From Taiwanofungus camphoratus (taxonomy: Eukaryota; Basidiomycota; Agaricomycetes; Polyporales; Taiwanofungaceae), in NCBI GenBank assembly GCA_003999685.1, contig CP021228.1, forward strand, positions 1,612,001 to 1,676,000: DNA of 64,000 nt, in the 5' to 3' direction. Numbering within the stretch: the first letter of the stretch is position 1; every line of letters begins with the position of its first letter. Positions 10,616-21,904 of this stretch are shown piece by piece. The translations under genes and the position numbers were made by a program. Below the pieces are notes generated by a model that worked only from the letters and a program-made list of their open reading frames with translations, did not search any database and had not been told where the DNA came from.

Positions 10616-10727
10616 CCATAAGACACAACAAGACAATCAGACAATTATCTTCGTGACTTTTTTTTCCCTCTTAAAATGGTTTTTGGAAGACACAAGTAAT
10701 TATCTGATTGTCTTGGGTTGACTTATA
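10616..10727. mobile_element. small MITE-like element, about 112 bp, with about 33-bp terminal inverted repeats
   Basis: The left end CCATAAGACAC...AAGACAATCAGACAATTA is matched in reverse complement by the right end TAATTATCTGATTGTCTT...GACTTATAG. The near 33-bp inverted termini surround a T-rich core. No coding capacity. A target duplication could not be fixed with certainty. Confidence 0.55.
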
Positions 10728-10779
10728 GTCGTTCACGCTTGCAACAAGACAACAAGCAATCTAAGTAACAAAGAGGTTT

Positions 10780-11040
10780 TTCGATGCACAAAGGTGAAAA
10801 CAATCCTGCTTGAAATAGATTTGTATATTCACATATCTGTATCAAATTCATGTATGGCTTAATGTGCATCTGCAAATCATTATTTGAGATATAGCCATTG
10901 ATCAGACCAGAATCCTGGGACATGCCCTTGCTCATGAAAAAGTATTACAAGTACGCTGGATTTAACAACTACATCGAGCATACAGCACATTTGGCTCACA
11001 GCAAGGTAATGATAGCACAATATTCTATACCATTCCTACC
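10780..11040 (-). repeat. diverged fragment of the inverted-repeat arm sequence
   Basis: This segment matches the arm DNA at about 63280-63480 (and its mirror at 15640-15840). On the minus strand it encodes INGYISNNDLQMHIKPYMN, compared with INDLISDNKLLVYIETYMN in the arm. The match is clearly less than that between the two arms, so this is an older copy of one exon-like piece, lying just past the end of ULA1. Confidence 0.65.
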
Positions 11041-11051
11041 TACCGCTACGT

Positions 11052-13512
11052 CTATTGCCCGATGATCCCCGTCCACGAATCGACAAGGTCAACAACACAG
11101 TACCCATTGACGGGCACATACTGCCGCGTGATTATCTTGATCGCTTCCTGCGCGACGAGGCCGCCGAGGAAGGAGGCTGTGTTTGGCAGATCCGCCGTTG
11201 GAGCACGGGCACTGCGTATCGACGGCAGCGTTAGCTTACAAATGAAAGGAGAAACGAATCGACATGAAAGAGTAGGGGTGGGAAACGTAGACCTCGTTCA
11301 CATGCCCGTGCCTTTTGCTCACCATGCCCGTGCAGTGTACAGGCCATGTAGACGAGTGAGATGAACGCAAGAAAGACGTACAGTTCACCGACTGCATCTT
11401 CTACCTCCTTGGGCAGTTCCACATCTGTGCCGACGATCGACTGGATTTGCGCTCTCAGTTGTTTTGTCAGTGCTTCTGGTTTCATGTCCGATACATCTGT
11501 TCACGATGTACAAGAGGAGAGGCCACGCCAGCACGTCATGAATGTATGACCAGATTCACGTGGGTCAAGGGTCGGGAACAACATCGGAAAGAGAGCTTCG
11601 GGTGTCATTCCTTCAGATATAATTTTAGACAAAAAGGGACGCACCGGGAGATTTGGCGAATATTGTAGACAATGCAGACAATGCAAGATGCGTCGCAGTC
11701 TCACGGGGAAATATTTGCAATGTCGAGACTTTGGAGAACGCAATGAGTGCGGGATACAACATATGGCCAGAAGAAGAAAAAGAGGAAAAAACCATTTTCT
11801 AGTCAACATCGCAACGAATCGAAATCAAACACCCAACTCGTGCTGTAAGATCCTAAATAAAAGGAAAATCGAGGACTCACCGACTCCAGCACGATCCTCC
11901 TCCCACGCACCCCATCTTCTCCCTCGCAAAACACGCACATGATGTGCGTTCTTCACAAAAGTATCCATCTCCTCTTCATCCATCTCCTTTGCTAGATCGG
12001 GGAATGACTCGAAAAGGAGTTCTCTAAAGTGAGCCTGTGTACGTAAGTGGAGGTCAATTTAGCGCGTTTGCACAGAGGGTAAGACGAGGGCATATCAAGG
12101 ACAGGAGGGGCCCTCACCTTCTCGACCGCTGCCCACTCGCGATACATTGTCTGCAACTTGACGTAACTCGCTGTGTCTGTCCGGATGTCGGGCAGCGTCG
12201 CGTTGAGTGGGAGACATCCCGGCCCGCCTGGGCTCGCTACGAACGCGGCGAGTGTGTGGAGTAGCGCGTGGAAGGCCGGGTTCGGGCTTGCGTTGGGGGT
12301 CGTGCTGGAGGCAGAAAGCGGCGGAAGGGCAAAGAGAGCTGATACGTCGGAGGGCACCTAAAGTCGGGATAAGTGAGCGTGCGGGGATAGAAGGAAAACG
12401 ACGTACGGCAGGCTCCGCCCAGACGCGCCACGCCTGCGCTTCGGCCTCATCGAAATTCTCTTCATCGGGTTTCCTGCGCAGGGAGCGCACAGCCGCCTTG
12501 AATGCCTGCTTCTCCTCAGACGTCTGTGGCAGTGCACCGTCGTGCTGGAATACGATGTGGTATGTCAGTCCAGCACCAATGCGACAGGGCGGATAGGCAG
12601 AAGGCATGGATGAGGACACGCACGGCTCTGCGCCAGTTGTCAACCGCACGGACGAGGATGACGACGAACGGGATGTGCCCGTGGTCGGTGGGGTCCATGG
12701 CGTCAAGATCGAGGCTGCGCGCCCACTCGAGGAGCGCGGGGAACGGGCGCGTGATGCGAAGTGAGGGCAGGGTCTCGTCCGTGTGTGGCTGCGAGACTAT
12801 ACAGAAATTCAGTTTGTTAATTTGTCAGCCATGCATAGCTGCGTACCGCAGTGTTCGTGGAACTGAATGAAGAACTCGGCCAGGAAGCCGGCGGAGCGGA
12901 CGGCAACGAGTGGCGGATTTGCGGGATCTGCCCATAGTAGTCGTGCAAGGTCGTCTAGAATATCCTTTTGCAGATTATGAGCGATGACTAGCGAGAAGGA
13001 TCGTACGTAGTCCCGCCCCTCCTCTGTCGTCAATAGGACCTTGACGTCCTTGAGCACTACCTCGCCTTGCACGCTGTCGTTGAGTTCTCTCAGTAAAGGG
13101 ACCGCTTCTTGTGCGCGAGGCTTGCCGATGCTATCCGGGCCTTCAAGGAAGAAGTTATTTCCGGCGTCGGCAGGGGATGTAATGGCATCGTCAAGAAGGG
13201 TGAAGTGACCAATCCCAGGGAGTACAAGATTCTTGAGGATAGCAGTTGAGGTCGCTGAAGAGGACAAAACGAGGATGCGGGAAGATTCTAAGGCGGACTG
13301 GCCTGATGTGGCCCAGAGTCTGCGGTAGAGTCAGTAATAATATGCCTATGTACGGACCTCGGTGCGCACCGTAGTTGGCGGTCATAACGGCGAGTCTTTT
13401 GGTCAGGGGCCCTGCGGAGGCAATATTGGAGTATAGTTGTGTATAAAATAGAATGGACGTACTGAATGGCTGTTGTCGCCTGTTCGATGTCCTGCGATTC
13501 CGTCGTGCTCAT
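11052..13512 (-). CDS. ULA1: NEDD8-activating enzyme E1 regulatory subunit (ULA1/APP-BP1), 542 aa
   Basis: Ten exons by eye (genomic, 5' to 3' on minus): 13463-13512, 13370-13411, 12847-13319, 12624-12796, 12407-12544, 12118-12357, 11881-12034, 11645-11728, 11382-11496, 11052-11211; sum 1629 bases. The N-terminus RRYDRQLRLWATSGQ (24-38) starts the Rossmann-like adenylation fold, with the glycine segment NLVLPGIGHFTLLDD shortly after. The C-terminus has ADLPNTASFLGGLVAQEAIK and QYVPVNGYCVVDLVDSW, both hallmarks of the family. Human APP-BP1 is 534 aa, so length fits. Role: partner of UBA3 in the heterodimeric E1 that activates NEDD8 for cullin modification; the catalytic cysteine is on UBA3. 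Exon 8 (ETATHLALSALSTIFAKSP) and its acceptor are the least certain. The ATG at 13512 is the first in frame. Confidence 0.93.
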
Positions 13513-15119
13513 GGTCGCCTGCACTGCGTTCGACTGTTCTCAAGCGCTCGCCTACCTACTACTGAATGTGAATCACATGACATTTTCGATCGTCTACGGA
13601 CGCGTCTAGTCACGGTCATGCCTTGCGCTCTCAATCGACCAACTTGTACTTAAATCTACCCTGGTCTAACCGAAATTTCACTATACTTCCTTGGTTTACT
13701 ATACTCAGACCATCTCGAGCATCAAAGGGACTCTCAGACGCTTTGGTGCTCGGTACGGCTCCTACAAGTAGCATTGCCCTTACGTCTTCGACTTGACACT
13801 TGTTGATAGGCTAGAAACCAGTAGACGAAGAAATCCATGAATGGACGCTTCGGGTTCACATGGAACACATTACAAGGTGGAATACATTGGTCAGCGGCAC
13901 TAATTCTCTGCTCTTCCATGGACCAAAGCGGGTGAACTCCTTGCAAAGGTAAGCGTGGTGTACATTCATGTAGTCTGATAGAGAACTATTGCAGTTCTAT
14001 CATGCCTCCTTCCCTGACCAGCTTTTCTTCAGTGAGAAAGTATGGCTAACCACAATCAATGAGTGCTCTGCTGCGGTATCGAGGAATATGCTTTTTAGCT
14101 TGTCAGGCTGTCAGAAGCATGTTATAAATATGTTCACTCAACTTTGTGCTGCTTTTTAAGTGAGACACACTGCCATTGGTGAGATGAGTGGCCACACCCA
14201 ATAAGTCCATCAGTCATACATGTTCACTTCCCAGACTCTGGTTCCACTGGCTGATTGTGTCTTATCACATTCACAGAGTGTGAAGCAACTGTTTATCAGA
14301 ACCCTGTTTTACCATCACACTTATCAGAGGCATCTTCCTTGTGGGAATACAAGGTGAATTTTCGCTTTATATAATACAGACTGGAGCTTTGTGGATCTCT
14401 CATGGTAGTTCATAAAACCATCTATTGTATTGTACCTCGAATAATTCAACTGAGTTCATAGATCAGAACCATCAAACTTCATGCTCAATAGCAGGTGGTC
14501 TGAAACAAGAACATGGGTCTGGTCCCCATCCATGGTGTGAGCATTCAGCATCTTTGCAGTCTGTCGCTGTACAATCATGGTGTCAATGAAGCAGACCTGG
14601 ACCATATGAAACTATGTTGTGTATTGGATATCTCACTTGACAGATGCTGTGGTCTGAGGGCTTGCCTCTGATATGCTTGCAATCAGGTGATCATGGTGCA
14701 TGTGTCACCAGCCATTAAGGGGAGATGAGACCTCCACTTCGATGCCATGACCTTTCCAGGCAACAAGCCTTTTTAGATATTAATGTTGGTCAAATCATCA
14801 TATCAATTGTGATGGGTTTGAACAGAGTAATTGATGCCCATCTGCATATAGCATTGCCCAGCATGAACTGCTCTTTATTTGGATTATGGTTCAATTATTT
14901 CAGCGTCACTGGCTGGGTTGTGCTCTCGATGTATACAGTTGCACACTAGATCTGAATCAGGTCAGTGAAGTGTTTTGGTGGCATAGCAGTGGTTTAGTCA
15001 CTTCAATGACATACTGTGTAAGTCCAGATATCGAAAATCATAGATTTTTTAGTTACTCAGCTTCTCACCCGACTCTGGCTTGAAGTCAACATCACAACTT
15101 CAGGCATGTCGCTCACAGA
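13513..15119. other. outer left arm region, unidentified decayed sequence
   Basis: No intact gene. Coding-like runs with stops are present on the plus strand (for example around 13990-14160). Its mirror, if any, would lie beyond the window end (65 kb), so I cannot tell where the inverted repeat begins. Composition resembles the arm, not ULA1. Confidence 0.4.
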
Positions 15120-16742
15120 GCAGAAGTCAATAGAATACAATGACATTGCAGGGATCATGTGCAGCATTTTGTACTCCAGGAATGTATTCCAGCATTTTTG
15201 CACTGTAAGATTACAGTACAAACAATAGCAAATATGTTTGATATGCTGGCACTGACTGGCCAGTCCCTCTTCATACTCATCTTGTTTCAGCAGGTCCGCA
15301 GATCTGCAGATTCTTCATGGTGAAAGCAGCCATTGTTCTAGCTTCCTTCTTAAAATGCTCCTAAGCACATTTGTGATGGTGCCTGCAAGTGAAACCTATT
15401 TAAGCAGCATGCTGTACTCCCTGAAAATGTCTTGGCTTGAATGTGTTTAAGTGCCTTGAACAGTACATTTTGCAATAATGTTACTATCACCATCCACATT
15501 CTTGACTTCATGGTACGAGAGAAGCATACACCTTCTCATGATCTGTGCTCACTATATAAGTAGCAATATGTTGAGTGGAGAGACAATTTTACTTGCCACA
15601 GTACCAATGAGGAGCGTAGTATGCTACTGTTGACTTTTTGTGATTAAATGTGCTATATGCTCAATGTTGGATTTAGTGTGCTTATATTGCTTTTGCTTGA
15701 GCAAAGGCATGTCTTAGGAATATGTTGTGATCAATGACCTGATTTCAGATAATAAGTTGTTGGTGTACATTGAAACGTACATGAATACTATACAGGTAAG
15801 AGATTATGTGAGGAAGATAGAAGAGGCATCTTGTGTCTCACTTACTAGCTTACTCATGACATTGACCTTCCAAGAACAAATGAATGAGTGTGCAATCTCA
15901 GACAGTGAGTTACTCTGATAGAGCAGCCCTGCCATGTTGATTTAATCACGTTCCAAGATGTTGATTTGCACTCCTAGACGAGTTTGAATGTTTGTTTTGT
16001 GTTTCCATCAACTCTAGCTTTAGTCAGGTTTGCTCCCCATGCCATTATACGAACCTTGCACTGTTGCATTTTCAAATGTTACATGCTACATATCTCAATG
16101 ACAGCAATCAAGAAATCTTCTCCATTCAGAGACTACATCCTCTGACAAAAGGGCCTTCAGTCTTTGTTGACACGCGATATTGTCCACAGCTCATTGAGAG
16201 GGAATGTGGGAGGAACACTCGGGCCAACAATAAGGATGAAAACAGCGATCTAAAGCATATATTTCAGAATGGAGCCAGATTCACCTAAGTCTCAGGCTCA
16301 GCAGAAGCAACTTTCCAGCCTAGGTCTGGTATCACCTCACTGACTTCCTCGATACTGTCAAAGTCAGAATAAGAAGAGGGTCTGATACGTGCACAAGAGA
16401 GGGCCTACGTATAAGCATTGTAACGCTCATGATAGGTAATAATTCATTCATCCCCTTCACCCCCAACTCCAGCGAGAAATGCCCAAAGGAGATGGTCCTT
16501 CTCACCAACAGGTGCATTGCCTATCTTGAATTTGTAGTGGCCATTCTCTAGAGCAATGATGTCCCACTGCAGACTCACATGCATCAAAATCTCTATCTGA
16601 AGTCTGGATTGTACTTATACGTGGTGCCTCTATGCCTGGAGGCAAGGACACAACTTGCTTGGGACATAATGATCTATCTTTAGCAAGTCTGCAGCCGATG
16701 AAGCTGCTGTCCTCAAGAGCAGGGCTGCTGATGATGTAGTAT

Positions 16743-16958
16743 TGATGAGCACAGACAATGGCTGAACCAAGAAAAGGGCGACACTAGCAGAATTCGAACC
16801 TGCATCCTCTCAACTGGCCTTCCAATGCTTTAGACCATTAAGCTATAGTGTCGGTCAAACCTAACTCTTGTTAGGTGGATGTGGGTACAAACCACTGAAG
16901 GCTTTGAACTCCCCCTGGGTACAAACCACTTAAGGCTTCAAACTTCCCAGTCTTATCA
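16743..16958 (-). mobile_element. 216-bp tRNA-bearing mobile unit, copy 1
   Basis: Mirror of copy 3. Ends TGATGAGCAC... and ...TTATCA are short inverted termini. It holds a tRNA-like sequence, a twice-repeated 30-bp stretch (…AGTGGTTTGTACCCA) and a 7-bp hairpin ACCTAAC/GTTAGGT. It sits inside the protease-inhibitor relic. Confidence 0.75.
16779..16852 (-). tRNA. tRNA-like sequence in 216-bp unit, copy 1
   Basis: Identical to the copy at 62268-62341: perfect 7-bp acceptor stem GACACTA/TAGTGTC, D stem GCTT/AAGC, T arm GCAGG-TTCGAAT-TCTGC. The anticodon arm pairs badly, and base 33 is G where tRNAs have U, so it is unlikely to serve in translation. Confidence 0.45.
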
Positions 16959-18638
16959 GCATCCAGTGGTGATTTTCTCAGCCATGACAGATGTTGTGAA
17001 GAAAATGATTTGTGACCCACCAACAGAAGAGAACCAGGGTTTATATACTAGGCAGAGGTTCAGGCCTCTTCCAAAAACACCTACTCATATTCCTTTCCAG
17101 AGCAATCTTGACATTTCACGGCGTCATCTTGTCTTGAACTCCACTCCCATGAAGTGAGTTGCTGATACAAATAAAGTCAGAAACAGCATTGTACAATCAT
17201 GGAATCATGAAAGTAGACTGAAATGAATTGACATTGTGATTATTCGCCCACTTGTTGTCATTATGATTTGAAAAACTCTTGTCTCATACCAAGATAATGT
17301 GTACTCTTTTTTGTATTGTATTTCAATACATTCCTTCATTGTTTCACCATTTAGAATGCTCTTGAGAAACAATAAATTACTCCGACCAGCCCAAAAATTC
17401 GACAGCACTCACTCAAATTCACATGATGCGATTGTCACTCAACCCTCCATTTTGATGTTATGTCCTGAACAGAAAGTGAAGTAAAAATGGACAAGAAAGG
17501 TGCCTCTACCATATGCAGCAAGAGGACATCAGCATCAAAAATCTCATTGGACATAATGAAGCCAGAAGATTATGCTCAAGTAGCTTGCTTCACAATGATG
17601 ATCTGTTTATTCAACACTAAGCAGCTTATTGTGGTAAAAAAAACCAGCTAAGACCGCAGTGTATTCATGAGCCTTACTAATTTTCAGCTTAGAGCGCTTG
17701 ATGTGAACCTTCTGCCTACAAGTCCTCAGTGTTGTGTTTACCAGCCAGAGTGGTCACGATCACCACTGTTACTTGTTGGTAATGTCCTCAACACGATCTT
17801 ATTTGTTTTTCTGAAATATGAAAGTGATCAATAGAATAATTTCAAGAGCGAAGGTAAAGCCTCATACTGATTGTTCTTCAAACTGTAATTCAAGTGTCAC
17901 CGGCCCTCAGAAGGCGCCTCTCAGCCCTTCTCACGTGGCAAGTCCAATAAACCTGGGCAGGTAAAACAGTCCATTTGATGTACACACTGACCACTTTCTC
18001 ATATTTCTGGGTTGCCTAGCATTAGGATCATAACCCTCACCTCTGATATTGACCCTGTGTCCCAGAAAAGACATCAATACTTGTTTGGAATGGGTCCTAC
18101 ATCGGACCAGCTGGAGGATCTTGAATACCTTTAAAGAAATTAGACTATCTTTTCATACCTGGATTATGAGTCTTTTCCTTTTACTGAGTTGGTCATGATA
18201 GTCCATGGAAAGAGATGCTTGCTAATCTTCTTGGCAAAACCACAAGCCTGAGCATGCAACTTTGATAGAGACATGGTATTGCTGAGACAATGACATTCCT
18301 TGCAGTCTAAATTGACTTCCTCATCATAATGACTAAATGAGAGCTGCTGACGCATGCACTCGAGGGCTTGTGAAGACTGTCATTTATGGAATGCTCAAGC
18401 TTATCAGGGCAGACACTAGTGGACATAACAGAGCACTCATACTGTACATACATGGTGACTGGACGAAATATGTGTGCATACAAAAATTACAGCAAAAAGC
18501 ATAGCGACAGATCAAGCTGAGTGACTCACATGAGAACGGTATTGGCAACGAACCAAGGACATAGAACACACCGAGAGCAACAGCAACAGTGACAAAAGTG
18601 ACAAACTGGTGATGGACAAGACCAGACAAATGACAGTA

Positions 18639-18972
18639 CTACTGCCTTGAACTCCTAAGTTCAAGCTCAAGTTCAGCCAACCTTCTCTCAGCCTCCTCTC
18701 TGCATCTCTTTTCCTCCTCCCTTTGTCTCTTTTCCTCCTCCCTTTGTCTCTCAGCCTCCTCTCTGAATATCTTTTCCTCCTCTCTGCATTTCTCAGCCTC
18801 CTCTTTGAATCTCTTTTTCTCCTCCCTGTGTTTCTCAGCCTCCTCTCTGCATCTCTTTTCCTCCTCCCTGCATCTCTCAGCCTCCCACTCACATCTCTCT
18901 GCCTCCTCTCTGCATCTCCTTTCCTTCTGCTCACATTTCTCAGCCTCCTCTCTGAATCTCTTTTCCTCCTCC
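18639..18972 (-). pseudogene. coiled-coil part of the unidentified arm gene, left copy
   Basis: Encodes a long Glu/Lys/Arg-rich helix with repeated EEAEKCREEEKR-type units ending AELELELRSSRQ. The R1 element is inserted in it (target CCTCC), and the rest of the gene lies at 34126-35027. The right-arm copy at 60236-60481 is shorter by several repeat units. Confidence 0.6.
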
Positions 18973-19527
18973 TGATACAACTTCTTTTTATCATGTATCT
19001 TATCGGTCGGACCTCGGAACGGTCCTGCGACCTTTTGCTTCCAGGACGGGCCTCGGGTAGGCCCAGCTTTTTCGCGCAGCATCTTGACTCATGGCTGCTT
19101 ACGGTACGGGCCCCGGACAGGCCCCGGTTACTCATGGACACTGACTCATATCGGGCCCTGCTTACACATTCCGTCTTACGCTTACTGATTGCTAATACGG
19201 CCCGATGACTCATATCACCTTACTTACGCTTACTCATGCTGATTCTTAGACCACGTGCCATGGTCCGTGCGCAGGGTAGAATACATATATAAGGCCCTGT
19301 ACTTTGTAGGTCGGACCTTAAGTTCGATCTGGTTACCAAGTAGCTAGTTACCACTAGCAATCTTATACTTGTATCTTGCGACCTCTCGCTTCGTACCTGA
19401 GTACTCGCTCGACTCTATCAACTTCACCCAGGAGGACATACGCAGTGTCCATAAAGCCTCGCTACTATCGCTAGTAGTCAGGTCCTCACGTCTGAGGCTT
19501 TCTGGTCATTGATACCAGCTTGTATCA
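18973..19527 (+). repeat. R1 5' LTR
   Basis: 555 bp, TG...CA ends, TATATAAGG at about 19286 as likely TATA box. Followed by AAAGATCGAACTTACGC, probably the primer-binding site; R2 has a near-identical motif at the same place. Confidence 0.9.
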
Positions 19528-19745
19528 AAAGATCGAACTTACGCTAAGTCGCCCCTAGTCTTATCTAGTAGGGCTAACCGTTAGACACCACATCTACCAT
19601 CGAGACAGTCGACCCCACCGTTTGGGGATTGCCGACTCAAGTAAACGACGCGCCGCTTCTGTACGATCGTCTTCGTTGAACTTTCGTTGATCAGAACCTT
19701 GATCCGATCTATCCGAACTCTCCACTCGCTTGGGCAGGGACAATT

Positions 19746-20941
19746 TTGAATCGACGAGCACAGGAGAAATTAGCCTCCTATTTCAGACGTAACCCTCCGC
19801 CAGACGGAAGAGACCCAGCTGGTTTCTTTCCCGCGTCGATACCTTCAACACCGTTGATAGCCACCCCGACCACTCCCACATTCTCATCACTTCCTTCCAC
19901 ACCAGTAACACCCACCACCCCTACCATGATGGCTACTATCGCAACAATGACCAGGGCAGAGCTCGAGGCGCTCATAGCGCACCTTTCGGTGCAACAGCAA
20001 CAGGGGAGTCGACCCCTTAAGCTCGACATTCCTGCACCGGAGCCGTTCACCGGGCAAGGAGAAGATCTGGAGCATTTCCTCCAGCGGGTGGAGCACTACC
20101 TCACTGCCACCAACAATCAAGGGTTAAGCGATGATGCAAAGATCGCTTACACAGTCGCTCTCATGAAAGGAGGGCAGGATGCACGTATCTGGCGCGATAC
20201 GTTTTACGAACGGGCTGCGGAAGGGCATGCTCCCTATGCTAGCTGGGACGTATTCAAGGCGAGCTTGCGACTTGCGTTCCCCGAGCACGAAGGAGTCCAG
20301 CGGGCTCACCAGGTGCTAATGGAGTTGCCGGCCAAGCAACTAAACAAGAAGACCAGGGTCAGTACGTGGAGAGGTTCTGACTTCTGGCAGAGAAGGCCAA
20401 GTTAAAGGACATTTTCACAAGCCTCCAAGGCCAATGCACCGAGAACGATTACCCCACATTGAGGGCGATCTTCATCAAGGGTCTGGACCGCCAGATCTAC
20501 ACGACACTCGCAGGCCGCACCAATACAGAGCGACCCAACTCCATGGAGAAATGGTATGCCGATGTTCTTCACCTCGACGCCGTCTACAGAGGGATTGACC
20601 AAACCCTCTCCGCCACTACTGATGTCGACTATGGTGAACCCATGGAGGTGGACGCACTCGTTACACCGCGTCCCACACCGTTCACCAAGAAGTGGGAGGA
20701 CGGATGCAACCTTAGCGAGAAGGAAAGGAAGTACCACATGGACAATCGTCTATGCTTCTACTGCCACAAGGGAGGACACGCAGTGCGCAGATGTCCGAAG
20801 AAGACGGCCAAGACAGGCCAAAGGAATACCTCGAAGGAACCCGAGGCGCGATTCCTCATGGATTTCTGCTCGTACATCAAGACGCTCTCATCGGATGAGA
20901 AGAGAGCGATGTTCGAGGAGTTAGGAATGGAGGATTTTTAA
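19746..20941 (+). other. R1 gag region (fossil)
   Basis: Capsid-type region with LDIPAPEPFTGQGEDLEHFL and GGQDARIWRDTFYERAA, then a nucleocapsid knuckle CFYCHKGGHAVRRC. Closely related to the gag of R2. Broken. Confidence 0.85.
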
Positions 20942-21092
20942 AGGGGCAGGGTGAGCCGACGCAACCACTGCCCGTATCCATTTCACTGTCCCGTGTTGTA
21001 CTTGTAGTCCGGAATGACAGAGCTTTGCACATTCCGATTACTGTGGGATGAAAAGCCGTCGAAGCCCACGCCTTTATCGATAGTGGCGCATC

Positions 21093-21568
21093 TGATACAA
21101 ATTGGTATCTCGGATCCTATATGTTGCCTCACACGTGAGGGCCTGACCACGATAGAAGGTGGCGAGGTCTTATGGTCGATATAGACCGAGTGTCGTGAAG
21201 TCCGTAGACTCGAGCGAGTATCACTCAGATGTGAGCGAGAGGATACAAGACACGAATATAATGGTAACCAGATCAGACTTAAGGTCCGACCTAAACTAAA
21301 GTACATGCTATATATACAAGTACGTATCCTGAGCACGGACCAAGAACTACTCTAGGGCAGGAGGTCCGTAATGTGGTACGACTATAGATAAATGCAGAGT
21401 GGTGCGATCCGGGCGTATTAGCAATATGTATGAGTGATGAGGAATGTGGTAAGCGGCCCGGATATGAGTCAGAGTCCTATGCGTAAGCGGGGCCGATCTG
21501 GGGCCCGTACAGTAGTAATCAATACGTAATCAATGACGTGGTAATGATAAGAAATGGAAATTGTATCA
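21093..21568 (-). repeat. R2 3' LTR (coding sense)
   Basis: 476 bp, two mismatches to the other LTR. A purine tract (AAGTAAGGGGGTAG on the minus strand) lies directly inside it. Confidence 0.93.
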
Positions 21569-21649
21569 CTACCCCCTTACTTAAGGTCGATCTCTGAGCG
21601 ACCCTACTTGTTTGTTCCGTTAAATAAAATGTTCTTCAGCCTATGCGGG

Positions 21650-21735
21650 TGTTTCACCGCGTACCATGAGGATGTTTCACCTCGTTCCGTGAGAGTGTTT
21701 CATCTCGTACCGTGAGGATGTTTCACCTCGTACCT
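21650..21735. repeat. short tandem repeat, 23-bp unit, about 3.7 copies
   Basis: Unit TGTTTCACCTCGTACCGTGAG with few changes, repeated at 21650, 21673, 21696 and 21719. Lies between the extra ORF and the 3' LTR of R2. Head-to-tail with no spacers, so not a CRISPR array. Confidence 0.8.
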
Positions 21736-21904
21736 GTAGACATGTGGGCGACCGGGTAAGGATCGCTTGCAACCTACCGCCTCAAGTAAACAGCACCCCT
21801 ACTGTTCACCGTCACCGTACAGTGTAAACACTGTACCCTGCTAGCATGTGGCTCAGTGTTTCCTAACTGAGTTGCAACTAGCCGCCTCCGGTAAGCAATC
21901 CCTT

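Larger units (their letters stand above)
16404..16985 (-). pseudogene. I66 (cospin-like) serine protease inhibitor relic, left arm
   Basis: Exact mirror of the relic at 62135-62716, interrupted by the same 216-bp unit. See that entry. Confidence 0.6.
15120..18697. repeat. left arm of large inverted repeat, outer part, matches 60423-64000
   Basis: Every position x corresponds to position 79120 minus x on the other strand, with no gap over 3578 bp. All open frames in the two segments are identical in sequence, and the stretches I compared base by base had no difference. The first mismatch is at 18698/60422. The repeat reaches the last base of the window. It contains a protease-inhibitor relic, a 216-bp tRNA-like element and an exon-like piece at 15720-15920 (INDLISDNKLLVYIETYMN, followed by a GTAAGA donor). 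Confidence 0.95.

Noticed and set aside
15120-18697. Outer arms as terminal inverted repeats of one giant DNA transposon
   Set aside because: No transposase, defined ends or target duplication can be seen, and the right arm leaves the window; kept only as a possibility.
21650-21735. Regular short direct repeats that could suggest a CRISPR array
   Set aside because: Head-to-tail repeats without spacers inside a retroelement of a eukaryote.
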